Assembly: GCF_000183745.1 (NCBI RefSeq)
Contig: NC_014761.1
Span: 62,001-126,000 of the forward strand
DNA length: 64,000 bases
Direction of reading: 5' to 3'
Source: Oceanithermus profundus DSM 14977
GTDB lineage: Bacteria; Deinococcota; Deinococci; Deinococcales; Marinithermaceae
In this document: positions 7,714 through 15,858 of the stretch, one piece after another
Numbering within the stretch: position 1 is the stretch's first letter
How the letters are laid out: the number at the start of each line of letters is the position of its first letter
The notes under the pieces: generated by a model
Database searches by the model: none
Told to the model about the DNA's origin: nothing
What the model saw: only the letters and a program-made list of their open reading frames with translations
Made by a program: the position numbers and the translations under genes

Positions 7714-9018
7714 CTAGTGCAGCTTGTTGTACTGCGCCAGCAGCTGGTTGGCCTTGGCCGCGGCTTCGTCGAGGGCCTGCTTGGGGGTCAGCTTGCCGGA
7801 GACGGCCTTCTCGATGGCCGCCCGCTCGAGCTCGCGGATCTGCACGAAGGGCCCCAGGCGCACGCCGGTGGCCGCCGGGGTGTCGCGGCGGCCCGAGAGG
7901 ATCTGCAGGAAGGCGGTGAGGTAGTTCTGGTCCTTGCTGAACCAGCCCTCATTGAGGAGCGCCTGCACCGCGTTGTTCACGGTGGGGAAGTAGCCCGTGC
8001 CCTTGTGCCACTGCACGGCCACGTCCTCGCGGGCCAGGAACTTGAGGAACTCCCAGACCGCCGCCAGCTCCTCCTTGCTCTGCCCCTTGGTGACCCAGAG
8101 GCTGCCGCCGCCGATCACCGAGTTGCCGCGCGGGTAGCCCTCGAAGCGGGGCAGGAAGGTGGTGCCCACCTGGAAGTCGGCGCCCTTGGTGATGCCCGCC
8201 AGCGACGAGGTCGACTGGATCAGCATGGCGATCTGGCCGCCCACGAAGGCGGTGTTGGCCGAGTACTCGGGCCCGCCGTAGAGGAAGACCTTTTCCTTCG
8301 CCAGCCGGGTCCAGGTCTCGAGCACCATCTGCCCGAAGGGCCCGTTGAAGAGCACCTTCTCGGCGCGCCCCTTGCGGCCGTTCTCGTGGTCGGCGAAGAG
8401 CTGGTTGTGGTAGGCGAACATCTGCTCGAAGACCCAGCCGGGCCAGCCGAACGAGAGCGCGTGGTCCACCACGCCGCTCTCCACCAGCTTCTTGCCGTAC
8501 TCCTCGACCTCCTTCCAGGTCCGCGGGGGCTTGTTGGGGTCAAGCCCCGCCTTCTTGAAGAGGTCCTTGTTGTAGTAGAGCATCGCGGTGGAGGAGTTGA
8601 AGGGCATGGACCAGAGGTTGCCGTCGGTGGAGTAGTAGTTGGTGATCGGGATCACGTACTGGGCCCAGTCCCACTCCTCGCCGAGCATGCCCGGAATCTT
8701 GTACACGGGCACGATCGCGCCGCTGTCGAGCATCGTCTGCGTGCCCACCTCGTAGACCTGGACGAGGTTGGGCGCGGTGCCGGTGCGGTAGGCGGCCACG
8801 TACTTGGTCAGGGTCTCGGCGTACTTGCCGGTGTAGAGGGCGTTCAGCTGAATGTCCGGATGGGTGGCGTTGAATTCGTCGACGATCGCCTCGACCACCT
8901 TCAGCCGCGAGCCGCTCATCGCGTGCCACCAGGTGATCTCCACCTTCTTGGCCAGGGCCGTGCCGAAGAGCGAAAGCGCCAGCAGGGCCGCCAGGCCGAA
9001 TCGCATGCCTTGTTTCAT
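7714..9018 (-). CDS. ugpB: UgpB-like sn-glycerol-3-phosphate-type binding protein
   Basis: A periplasmic solute-binding protein of family 1, 434 residues from ATG 9018. The start follows AAAGGGGAGG with eight-base spacing; an upstream GTG at 9027 would overlap that site. A signal peptide ending near TALA is followed by ITWWHAMSG. Segments such as NLVQVYEVGTQTMLDSGAI, PFNSSTAMLYYNKDLFKKAG and WHKGTGYFPT are characteristic of UgpB, giving a firmer assignment than generic sugar binding. It should deliver glycerol-3-phosphate or glycerophosphodiesters to UgpAE. Confidence 0.88.
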   Translation of the reverse strand: MKQGMRFGLAALLALSLFGTALAKKVEITWWHAMSGSRLKVVEAIVDEFNATHPDIQLNALYTGKYAETLTKYVAAYRTGTAPNLVQVYEVGTQTMLDSGAIVPVYKIPGMLGEEWDWAQYVIPITNYYSTDGNLWSMPFNSSTAMLYYNKDLFKKAGLDPNKPPRTWKEVEEYGKKLVESGVVDHALSFGWPGWVFEQMFAYHNQLFADHENGRKGRAEKVLFNGPFGQMVLETWTRLAKEKVFLYGGPEYSANTAFVGGQIAMLIQSTSSLAGITKGADFQVGTTFLPRFEGYPRGNSVIGGGSLWVTKGQSKEELAAVWEFLKFLAREDVAVQWHKGTGYFPTVNNAVQALLNEGWFSKDQNYLTAFLQILSGRRDTPAATGVRLGPFVQIRELERAAIEKAVSGKLTPKQALDEAAAKANQLLAQYNKLH

Positions 9019-9047
9019 GAACTGCACCTCCCCTTTCCTTTAGCCGG

Positions 9048-9884
9048 TCAGGCCGTGTCCTCGAGCCACGTTCCTTCGCCTTCGCTCTCACCCCCTTCCG
9101 CTACCGTGAGGCGCACGTCCAGCTCGCCGAACGCGCTCACGAACTCGGCGGGCGGCGGCCGGTCGGTGATCACCGCGTCCACGCCGCCCAGGTCGGCGAC
9201 GCGCGCGTGGGTGACGACGCCGAACTTGCTGTGGTCGGCCAGCACCAAGGTGCGGCGGGCGCGGCGCACCACCTCGGCCATCACCTCGGCCTCCTCCAGC
9301 GAGGGCAGAGTGAAGCCGTGCTCGAGCGAGACGCCGTTCACCCCCACGAAGGCGGCGTCGAAGAAGACGCCCTCGAGCGCCCGCCGCGCCAGGCCGCCCA
9401 CCATGCCGTAGGAGACGCCGCGCAGGTACCCCCCCACCACGTAGACGCTCACCCCCGGGCGTTCCAGCAGCGCCCCCGCGTGGTTGAGGGCGTTGGTGAA
9501 GACGGCCAGCCGCTCGAAGCGGGGCAGGTGGCGCACGAGCTGCATCGTCGTCGTCCCGTTGCCGACGAAGACCACCGCGCCCTCCTCCAGCTCCGCCGCG
9601 GCCGCCCGGCCGATCCGCGCCTTCTCGGCGCTGCGTTGCGTTTCCTTGTCTTTGTACGAGGGCTCGCGGGCGATCGGTTCGTTGGAGACGGCGCCGCCGT
9701 GGGTGCGCTTGAGCGCCCCGGCCTCGCTGAGGGCGTTCAGGTCGTTGCGGATCGTCATCGCCGAGACGCCGAACAGCCCCGCGAGCTCCGAGGTGCGCAC
9801 CTCACCCCACGCCCGCACCCGCTCCAGGATCAGGCGCCGGCGCTGCTCGGTGAGCGGGGAGACCCGCTTCCGTTTGCGGTTCAT
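9048..9884 (-). CDS. DeoR/GlpR-family transcriptional regulator
   Basis: A 278-residue DeoR-family repressor from ATG 9884, preceded by AGAGG. The N-terminal winged helix-turn-helix (RTSELAGLFGVSAMTIRNDLNAL, then the wing with RTHGGAV) is followed by the sugar-phosphate-sensing domain (GNGTTTMQLVRHL, TNALNHAGAL, DHSKFG). It is the first gene of the ugpB-ugpA-ugpE-phosphatase unit and ends 30 bp before ugpB. Its likely job is to repress this operon until a phosphorylated glycerol or sugar compound accumulates, as GlpR does. An in-frame start further upstream exists, but the conserved domain begins just after 9884. Confidence 0.88.
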   Translation of the reverse strand: MNRKRKRVSPLTEQRRRLILERVRAWGEVRTSELAGLFGVSAMTIRNDLNALSEAGALKRTHGGAVSNEPIAREPSYKDKETQRSAEKARIGRAAAAELEEGAVVFVGNGTTTMQLVRHLPRFERLAVFTNALNHAGALLERPGVSVYVVGGYLRGVSYGMVGGLARRALEGVFFDAAFVGVNGVSLEHGFTLPSLEEAEVMAEVVRRARRTLVLADHSKFGVVTHARVADLGGVDAVITDRPPPAEFVSAFGELDVRLTVAEGGESEGEGTWLEDTA

Positions 9885-9888
9885 GGCA

Positions 9889-9919
9889 ACCTCTTTCGTT
9901 TTTCTTCCTTTGCATTCTA
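9889..9919 (-). promoter_or_regulatory. Putative promoter and operator of the ugp operon
   Basis: On the minus strand TAGAAT (9919-9914) is a good -10 box. It is followed by a leader containing AAAACGAAAG next to the ribosome binding site of the deoR gene. AACGAAA-type repeats resemble DeoR/GlpR-family operator half-sites, which suggests autoregulation. No convincing -35 box is seen. Confidence 0.4.
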
Positions 9920-9990
9920 GCACCGCGCCGCCGCCCCGTCTGGAGGACCTACAAAACCCGGCTGGGGCGGGACGCGGTAAACTGGAGGGC

Positions 9991-10173
9991 ATGAACGCGA
10001 AACAGCGGGCCACGGTCGCGCTCTTCGGCGCCGCCGGCGGCACGGTGGGCACCTTCTTCGCGCTCCGCGGGGGCGAAGACCCCCTCACCGCCCCGGCGCT
10101 GCTGCTGGGCTTCCTGGTGGGGTTCGCGGTCTCCTACGGCCTGCTTTCCCTCATCTACCGCTCGCGCGCCTGA
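9991..10173 (+). CDS. Small membrane protein
   Basis: A 60-residue protein (MNAKQRATVALFGAAGG...) with two hydrophobic segments separated by RGGEDPLTAP, ending YRSRA. The start at 9991 has TAAACT at 9978-9983 with a seven-base spacer, the leaderless pattern seen at other genes here. A longer frame from 9484 is antisense to the deoR gene and is ignored. Function is unknown. Its 3' end overlaps the convergent HepT-like gene by 23 bp. Confidence 0.6.
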   Translation: MNAKQRATVALFGAAGGTVGTFFALRGGEDPLTAPALLLGFLVGFAVSYGLLSLIYRSRA

Positions 10174-10522
10174 GCCGCAGGGGCCGGCTCTGCGGGCCGG
10201 CTTCGAGCATGGCCCGCGCCGCCCGTTTCAGCTGGGGAAGGTGCCCATGGACCACGTCCAGGTCGACGGCGAAGCGTTCGTGCCCCACGACGTTACCTAG
10301 CCCCACCACCCGCCGCCGGTCGATCTCGGGGTGGGCCGCGCGCAGGCCCTCGGGAACGTGACGGGCGGCCTCGCCGACGATTTCCGGGTTGCGCACCACC
10401 GCGCCGGCCACGAGGTCGTCGTTCCACAACTCCTCGCGGGCAAGGCCGCGCGTGTAGCGCTCGACCTTTTCGATGGCCTCGAGGATGCCGGCGAGGAAGA
10501 GCCGGGGGTCCCGCCTGGACAC
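10151..10522 (-). CDS. HepT-like (DUF86/HEPN) protein with lost catalytic motif
   Basis: Taking GTG 10522 as start (GAGGAGG nine bases before it) gives 123 residues that align along their length with HepT toxins of HepT/MntA systems: RRDPRLFLAGILEAIEKVER, VVRNPEIVGEAARHVPEGLR and FAVDLDVVHGHLPQL. The active motif R-x4-H-x-Y, usually RNxLxHxY, here reads GNVVGHER, so Arg and Tyr are both replaced. It is therefore probably an inactive or decaying toxin. No MNT-domain antitoxin gene is recognisable upstream; only a short Ser-poor frame without the GSxxxG...D motif is present. Confidence 0.65.
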   Translation of the reverse strand: MSRRDPRLFLAGILEAIEKVERYTRGLAREELWNDDLVAGAVVRNPEIVGEAARHVPEGLRAAHPEIDRRRVVGLGNVVGHERFAVDLDVVHGHLPQLKRAARAMLEAGPQSRPLRLRRASGR

Positions 10523-10620
10523 GAACCAGGGCCTCCTCGACCCCGCGCCGCAGGGTCCTGCGCAGCGTACCCTGGATGGTCGGGTCCACGGGTCAGCCCA
10601 GCGCCTCCTCCAGGTAGGAT

Positions 10621-10779
10621 TCACGTCCACCAGCCCCACCCCAGGGGGCGCTCGAGCGCCACCCGCAGGCCCACGCCGCCGGCGGGCCCCGCCTCGCCGC
10701 GGCGCAGCCGGAGGCGCACGGCCTCGGGGCCCGCCTGGAGCGCCCGGGCGATCTCCTCGGGGGTGTAGAGCAGGTCCAC
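10621..10779 (-). CDS. Short reading frame with helix-turn-helix-like segment
   Basis: A 52-codon frame starting at GTG 10779. The segment YTPEEIARALQAGPEAVRLR followed by LRRGEAGPAGGVG resembles the excisionase/MerR-type HTH of small DNA-binding proteins. No clear ribosome binding site is seen. It may be a small regulator or the remains of the partner gene once next to the HepT-like gene. Low confidence. Confidence 0.3.
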   Translation of the reverse strand: MDLLYTPEEIARALQAGPEAVRLRLRRGEAGPAGGVGLRVALERPLGWGWWT

Positions 10780-10852
10780 GGCTTCGTTCCGCGCAAACGA
10801 CGCAATCTACGCAAAGCAGTCCAGAGCCGCCGGCCGGTCGCGGCCGCCGCCC

Positions 10853-12286
10853 TCAGCGCCCCAGCTCCCGTTCCACCGCCGCCCGCCAGCGGGCGTAGTT
10901 CGCCTCGAGCCCCGGGTTCGCGCGCGGCTCGAAGACGTCGGGCGCGCCGCCCGGTTCCCAGTCCGCCGGCCGGCCGGCGAGCAGGAAGGCCGCCCCCCGG
11001 GCCGTCGCCTCGAGCTCCGGGGGCCGCTCCACCACGAGCCCCGTCAGGTCGGCGAGCCTTTGGGCCAGCCCGTCCAGGTTCGCCAAGCCGCCGGTAAGGC
11101 GGACGCGCCGCGGCGCGGGCAGGTAGCGGGCCTGCTCCTCCAGGTTGACGGCCAGCATGAAGACGATGCTCTCCACCACGGCCGCCGCCTTCTCGGCCAG
11201 GCCGCCCTCCCCCTCGAAGCGCACCGGGAAGCGCGCCCGCCAGAAGGGCGACCCCAGCCCGGAAACGCCGTTCAGGAAGACGAGCGGGCTCACCGGCACC
11301 TGCGCCAGCCAGCCCTCCAGCCGGCCCGTCAGGTCCTCCACCCCGTAGGTTCGCTCGAACCAGGCCAGCGCCGAGCCGGCGCCGTTGACCGTGCCCTCGA
11401 GCACGTACTCCACCCGCCCCCCGCCTTCGTGCAGCACCCCGGAGAGCAGCCGCCCGGCCCGCACCCGCCGGCTGCCGGTGGTCCGCAGCACGAAGGTGCC
11501 GGTGCCGGCGTTGACGTAGGCCGTGGCCTCGTCCAGCTCGCCGTAGGCGAAGAGGGCGGCGTTCTGATCGCCGGTGACGAGCGCCAGCGGCACCTCCGGC
11601 GCGGCCTCCAGCGATCCGTAGCCCCAGGCGTTGGGCACCACCGGCGGCAGCGGGTCCCGCGGCACGCCGAAGAGGCGCAAAAGCTCCTCGTCCCAGTCGC
11701 GCGTTTCCAGGGCCACAAGCTGGGTGCGGCTGGCGTTCACCACGTCGGCGGCGCGGGCCGCCCCGCCCGCCAGCCGCCCCGCGAGCCAGGCGGCCATGGG
11801 CCCGAAGCCCAGCCGGCCCTCCTCGTGAGCCCGGCGCACCTCGGGCAGGCGTTCCAGGCACCAGCGCAGCTTGCTGGCGCCGTAGTGGGGCGTCAGGAAG
11901 AGGCCGGTGCGCTCGTGGATCCAGGCCTCGCGCGCGCGCAGCGCCTCCACCGCGCGCCAGGCACGGCGGTCCTGCCAGCTGATCACCGGGCCCAGCGGTT
12001 CGCCGCTGTGCCGGTCCCAGCAGGCCACGTTCGAGCGCTGGGTGGCCAGGCCGGCCGCGGCGAGCGGGCCGGGAGCGGCGGCGAGCGCTTCGCGCACCGC
12101 CGCGGCGACCTGCGCCCAGAGCGCCGCGCCGTCGTACTCGGCCCGCAGCTCGTCGGGCCGGCGGGCGCGGATCGCGCGCGCCGCCGCGGCGAGCGGCCGT
12201 CCGCGGGCGTCGAAGACGATGGCGCGGCTGGCGTGCCCGCCCTGGTCGACGACCAGGAAGGCGGTCTCGGTCTCGGGCCTGTGCAT
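10853..12286 (-). CDS. FGGY-family carbohydrate kinase, glycerol kinase-like
   Basis: A 477-residue FGGY kinase from ATG 12286 (GAGGAG upstream; TAGGCT at 12309-12304 as possible -10). The N-terminal domain has FLVVDQGGHASRAIVFDARG and TQRSNVACWD..GPVISWQDRRAW, close to glycerol kinase DQGTTSSRAIVFD and TNQRETTVVWD. The ATP-binding half has VTGDQNAALFAYGELDEATA and NAGTGTFVLRTTG. It probably phosphorylates glycerol or a related polyol to the 3-phosphate, which fits the nearby ugp-type operon. Motifs diverge from standard GlpK, for example GG for GT in the phosphate-1 loop, so another polyol is possible. Confidence 0.78.
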   Translation of the reverse strand: MHRPETETAFLVVDQGGHASRAIVFDARGRPLAAAARAIRARRPDELRAEYDGAALWAQVAAAVREALAAAPGPLAAAGLATQRSNVACWDRHSGEPLGPVISWQDRRAWRAVEALRAREAWIHERTGLFLTPHYGASKLRWCLERLPEVRRAHEEGRLGFGPMAAWLAGRLAGGAARAADVVNASRTQLVALETRDWDEELLRLFGVPRDPLPPVVPNAWGYGSLEAAPEVPLALVTGDQNAALFAYGELDEATAYVNAGTGTFVLRTTGSRRVRAGRLLSGVLHEGGGRVEYVLEGTVNGAGSALAWFERTYGVEDLTGRLEGWLAQVPVSPLVFLNGVSGLGSPFWRARFPVRFEGEGGLAEKAAAVVESIVFMLAVNLEEQARYLPAPRRVRLTGGLANLDGLAQRLADLTGLVVERPPELEATARGAAFLLAGRPADWEPGGAPDVFEPRANPGLEANYARWRAAVERELGR

Positions 12287-12349
12287 GCGCGCTCCTCGGA
12301 CCCAGCCTACAACCCCCGGGCGGGAGTGGCCCTCCCGGCCGGGATGTGC

Positions 12350-12355
12350 TATAAA
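12350..12355 (+). promoter_or_regulatory. Putative -10 box of rpsA
   Basis: TATAAA lies about 145 bp before rpsA in the divergent region shared with the FGGY kinase gene. It would leave a long, GC-rich leader able to fold, with AGGAGG at 12487-12492 before the start. Leader-mediated control of S1 is common in bacteria, but no specific element was recognised. Confidence 0.4.
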
Positions 12356-12501
12356 GGGTTGGTATGCCCCACAGGGGCCAAGCGTCGCCCAAGACCCCGG
12401 GTTCACCAAATCCAAGCGCCGTGCGCTAAAGGGGGAGCACCCTCTGGGGGACTTGACGCGACGCGGCCGCCTCCGGGCGGCGCACAGGAGGATACAGGCG
12501 G

Positions 12502-14295
12502 ATGGAAGACAAGGAACCCAAGACCCCGGCGGAGGCCGGAACCGAAACCCCCGAAACCCAAGCCCCCGAAGCCCAGGTCCGCGAGGCCGAGGCGAAGGCT
12601 CCCGAGGCGGAAGCGGCCGCGGCCGAGCCTGCCGAAGCCGCGCCCGCGCCCGAGGCCCCCGCGGCCGAGCCGGCGCCCGAACCTGCGGCCGAGATGACGA
12701 TGGAGCAAGCGCTCCAGGAGGCCGAGAGCCGGCTGGGCGCCAAGGTGCGCCGCGGCCAGGTGCTGACGGGCCGCGTCGTCTTCGTGGGCAGCGAAGGGGT
12801 GGCGGTCGACGTAGGCGCAAAGGTCGAAGGCATCATCCCGTTCAACCAGCTGACCGAAGAACCCCTCTCCGAGGAAGAGCTCAAGAAGATGCTCAAGCCC
12901 GGGGACGAGGTCGAGGTCTACGTGGTGCGCGTCGACCTTCCCAATAACGTCATCATCCTCTCCAAGAAGCGCGCCGAGGCCGACAAGGCCTGGCGCAAGA
13001 TCGTGGAGCTGGCCGAGAAGGGCGAACCCGTCGAGGTGACCGTGCGCGAGAAGGTGCGCGGCGGCCTGGTGGCCTACCTGGAGGGCGTGCGCGCCTTCAT
13101 TCCCGCGTCGCAGGTCGACATCAAGCGGGTGGCCGAGCTCGACGAGTTCGTGGGGCAGACGATCCCCGTCAAGATCACCGAGATCAACCGCAAGAAGGGC
13201 CGGGTCATCCTCTCGCGACGGGTGCTGCTCGAGGAGGACCAGAAGAAGAAGCGCGCCGAGGTGCTGGAAGGCCTCGAGCCCGGCGCCGAGGTGGAGGGGA
13301 AGGTCGTCGAGGTGACCGACTTCGGCGCCTTCGTCAACCTGGGCGCGATCGACGGCCTGATCCACCGCAGCGAGCTCTCCTGGGGCCGTTTCGAGCACCC
13401 CCGCGAGGTCGTCAAGGTGGGCGACGAGGTCAAGGCCAAGGTGCTCTCGGTCGACAAGGAGCGCGAGCGCGTCAACCTGAGCATCAAGGCGCTCACCCCC
13501 GACCCCTGGCAGACCGCCGCCGAGAAGTACGAGGTGGGCCAGCGCATCAAGGGCAAGGTCGTGGGCCTCACCCCCTTCGGGGCCTTCGTCGAGATCGAGC
13601 CGGGGCTCGAGGGCCTGATCCACATCACCGAGATGAGCTGGACCAAGCGGCCGCGCCACCCCTCCGAGGTCCTCAAGGAGGGCGAGGAGGTCGAGGCCGT
13701 GGTGCTGCGCATCGACCCCGAGCAGCGCCGCCTCAGCCTGGGCCTGCGCCAGACCCTGCCCGACCCCTGGAAGGAGCTGCCCGAGAAGTACCCCCCGGGC
13801 ACCGTGGTCAAGGGCAAGATCACCGGCGTGACCGACTTCGGCGTCTTCGTCGAGATCGAGGACGGCATCGAGGGCCTGGTCCACATCTCCGAGCTCGACT
13901 ACGAGCACATCGACAACCCCGCCGAGAAGTTCAAGAAGGGCGAGGAGCTGGAGGTGGTCGTCCTCAACATCGACGCCACCGACCAGCGCGTCTCGCTCTC
14001 GCGCAAGCGCCTGCTGCCGCCCCCGGTGCCCACCGAAGACGAGGAGCAGGAGAAGAAGCGCCGTCCCCGCCAGAAGAAGGCCAAGGGCGGGCCCAAGCGC
14101 GGCGGTCCCCGCGGTCCGCGCCGCGAGCGCGAGCTGCCCGGCATCGCCACCGCGCAGGGGGCCGACCTGGGCTCCTTCGTCGGCGGCGAGAGCAACACCA
14201 GCGTCAAGCTGGGCGACCTCTACGGCGACCTCCTCGCCGACCTGGGCCTCGAGGAGGAAGCGCCGGCGGAGCCGGCGGGCGAGAGCGAAGGCTGA
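12502..14295 (+). CDS. rpsA: 30S ribosomal protein S1
   Basis: A 597-residue S1 protein with five S1 RNA-binding domains, starting near [66 protein letters not shown] and [18 protein letters not shown]. The ends are unusual: about 65 residues of Ala/Pro/Glu-rich sequence precede the first domain, and a Lys/Arg/Gly-rich basic stretch ([18 protein letters not shown]) followed by an acidic end comes after the last. S1 binds mRNA on the 30S subunit and helps initiation. In a lineage with many leaderless mRNAs its role may be narrower, which is inference. Confidence 0.95.
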   Translation: MEDKEPKTPAEAGTETPETQAPEAQVREAEAKAPEAEAAAAEPAEAAPAPEAPAAEPAPEPAAEMTMEQALQEAESRLGAKVRRGQVLTGRVVFVGSEGVAVDVGAKVEGIIPFNQLTEEPLSEEELKKMLKPGDEVEVYVVRVDLPNNVIILSKKRAEADKAWRKIVELAEKGEPVEVTVREKVRGGLVAYLEGVRAFIPASQVDIKRVAELDEFVGQTIPVKITEINRKKGRVILSRRVLLEEDQKKKRAEVLEGLEPGAEVEGKVVEVTDFGAFVNLGAIDGLIHRSELSWGRFEHPREVVKVGDEVKAKVLSVDKERERVNLSIKALTPDPWQTAAEKYEVGQRIKGKVVGLTPFGAFVEIEPGLEGLIHITEMSWTKRPRHPSEVLKEGEEVEAVVLRIDPEQRRLSLGLRQTLPDPWKELPEKYPPGTVVKGKITGVTDFGVFVEIEDGIEGLVHISELDYEHIDNPAEKFKKGEELEVVVLNIDATDQRVSLSRKRLLPPPVPTEDEEQEKKRRPRQKKAKGGPKRGGPRGPRRERELPGIATAQGADLGSFVGGESNTSVKLGDLYGDLLADLGLEEEAPAEPAGESEG

Positions 14296-14311
14296 GCCCC
14301 TCCCGAACCCG

Positions 14312-14340
14312 AGCCCCCGCCGCGCGCGGGGGCTTTTCTT
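14312..14340 (+). terminator. Intrinsic terminator of rpsA
   Basis: A nine-base-pair stem, AGCCCCCGC and GCGGGGGCT, with a five-base loop, followed by TTTCTT, 17 bp after the rpsA stop. Confidence 0.9.
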
Positions 14341-14363
14341 CGTTCTATCCTGAAGCTGGAGCC

Positions 14364-15035
14364 ATGGGCGAGGTGCGCACGCTGCCCGAGCTGCAGGGGC
14401 GGACCCGGGTCTTCGAGGACCGGGCGGACGCCGGGCGGGTGCTGGCGCGCTGGCTCGAGCCCGAGTGGAAGGGCGCCGAGCGCGGGATCGTGCTGGCCGT
14501 GCCCGCCGGGGGCGTGCCCGTGGGGCTCGAGCTGGCCCGCGGCCTGGAGCTCCCCCTGGACCTGATCTTCGTGCGCAAGCTGCACTTCCCCGACAACCCC
14601 GAGGCCGGCTTCGGCGCGGTGGGCGAGGGCGGCGCGCTGCTCGTGGACCCCGAGGCGGCCCGGTTCCTGGGCGAGGACGTCGTGCGGGCCGTGGTGCTCC
14701 GGGAGCGGCGGGCCCTGGCCGAGCGCGTCCGCCGGCTGCGGGGCGACCGGCCGCCGCCGCGGCTCGCCGGACGCCCGGTCCTGCTCACCGACGACGGCCT
14801 CGCCTCGGGCGCGTCGATGCTCGTGGCCGTGCGCGAGGCGCGCGCCCGCGGGGCGGAGCGGGTGGAGGTGGCCGTCCCCACGGCCTCCGGGGAGGCGGCC
14901 CGGCGCGTGGCCGCGGAGGCCGACCGGGTCTGGGTCGCCAACCTGCGCTCCGGGCCGCCCTTCGCCGTCGCCGACGCCTACCGGAACTGGCGCGACCTGA
15001 GCACCGAAGAGGTAGCGGCCCTGCTGCGTTCCTAG
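14364..15035 (+). CDS. Phosphoribosyltransferase-fold protein
   Basis: A 223-residue protein of the type I phosphoribosyltransferase fold. The PRPP loop is seen as VLLTDDGLASGASMLVAV, matching the hhhhDDxxxTGxT pattern with A-S in place of T-G. Upstream segments IVLAVPAGGVPVGLELAR and LDLIFVRKLHFP match the family of stand-alone PRT proteins often annotated as putative phosphoribosyltransferases and sometimes linked to gas-vesicle or erythromycin-esterase genes. The substrate is unknown. TATCCT at 14346-14351 may be its -10 box. Confidence 0.8.
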   Translation: MGEVRTLPELQGRTRVFEDRADAGRVLARWLEPEWKGAERGIVLAVPAGGVPVGLELARGLELPLDLIFVRKLHFPDNPEAGFGAVGEGGALLVDPEAARFLGEDVVRAVVLRERRALAERVRRLRGDRPPPRLAGRPVLLTDDGLASGASMLVAVREARARGAERVEVAVPTASGEAARRVAAEADRVWVANLRSGPPFAVADAYRNWRDLSTEEVAALLRS

Positions 15036-15103
15036 AACGTTCACCGGGCCTTCCCCGTTCGTTCACAGCCGCCGGCCTAGCCTGCGGGCGAAGGAGGCGA
15101 CCC

Positions 15104-15811
15104 ATGCAAACGGCAGCGAGGCGGGGACCGGCGGCGCGCAGGCGGGCGTTTCAGTGGCGGGCCTGGGTCACCCTGGTGCTCCTGGGCGCGGCCACTTGGC
15201 TGGCGGTCTCGGGGGTGGTGCTCTACCTGGCCCCCTCGGGGCGGGTGGCCAAGACCGTGGACTGGCGGCTCCTGTGGCTGGCGAAGGAGCAGTGGGAGGC
15301 GCTGCACACCGTCTTCGGCTTCGTCTTCCTGGCGCTCGTGGGGCTGCACCTGAAGTACAACCTTCGCTCGATCCTCGCCTACCTGCGGCGCCGGGCGGCC
15401 GCGGCCGCCCGGGTGCGCCGCGAGGCCGCCGGGGCGACCCTGGTCCTGCTGCTCGTCACCCTGGCCGCGGTCTACGGGTGGACGCCGGTGCGCCAGGTGA
15501 TGGCCTGGAGCGAGGGGATGAACGCGGTCTGGGAGCGTTGGGGCGCCGAGCGGGGCTTCACCGTGGTGAGCGCGGAGGAGGCCCACGCCGAAGCCGAAGG
15601 CGCCGGGTCGGGCGGTTACGGCCGGCTGAGCGTGGCCGACCTGGCGGCGCAGGAGGGGGTGCCCCTGGAGGCGGCGCTGCGGCGTCTGGCGCAGGCGGGG
15701 GTGGGCGCGCAGCCCGCGGACAACCTGCTCGCCCTGAGCGGCCGCACGGGCGTCGCCCCCGGCGACCTGGCGGCGATCGTGCGCGGCGAGCCCGTCGGCG
15801 AGGGCGACTGA
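15104..15811 (+). CDS. DUF4405-like cytochrome-b-type membrane protein
   Basis: A 235-residue protein starting at ATG 15104, six bases after AAGGAGG. Three hydrophobic helices are seen: WVTLVLLGAATWLAVSGVVL, ALHTVFGFVFLALVGLHL and ATLVLLLVTLAAVYGW. The second contains a His at each end (LHTVFGF...LHLKYN), the pattern of DUF4405 and related small haem-b-binding domains. The C-terminal half is soluble, with a helix-rich segment (LSVADLAAQEGVPLEAALRR) like a small helix-hairpin domain found next to such cytochromes. It probably takes part in membrane electron transfer; its partners are not in the window. Confidence 0.7.
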   Translation: MQTAARRGPAARRRAFQWRAWVTLVLLGAATWLAVSGVVLYLAPSGRVAKTVDWRLLWLAKEQWEALHTVFGFVFLALVGLHLKYNLRSILAYLRRRAAAAARVRREAAGATLVLLLVTLAAVYGWTPVRQVMAWSEGMNAVWERWGAERGFTVVSAEEAHAEAEGAGSGGYGRLSVADLAAQEGVPLEAALRRLAQAGVGAQPADNLLALSGRTGVAPGDLAAIVRGEPVGEGD

Positions 15812-15842
15812 CGTCCCGCTGGGCAAGGCGGCCGCGATCTGT

Positions 15843-15848
15843 TAAGAT
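15843..15848 (+). promoter_or_regulatory. -10 box placing the typA start
   Basis: TAAGAT lies ten bases before ATG 15859 and includes an upstream in-frame ATG at 15847. If this is the -10 element, the earlier ATG is not transcribed and typA starts at 15859 with almost no leader. Confidence 0.55.
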
Positions 15849-15858
15849 GCGTTGTTTT

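Noticed and set aside
6723-9411. Long plus-strand reading frames opposite the ugp operon
   Set aside because: They are Gly/Ala/Arg/His-rich frames antisense to well-supported permease and binding-protein genes, a normal effect of high GC with few stop codons.
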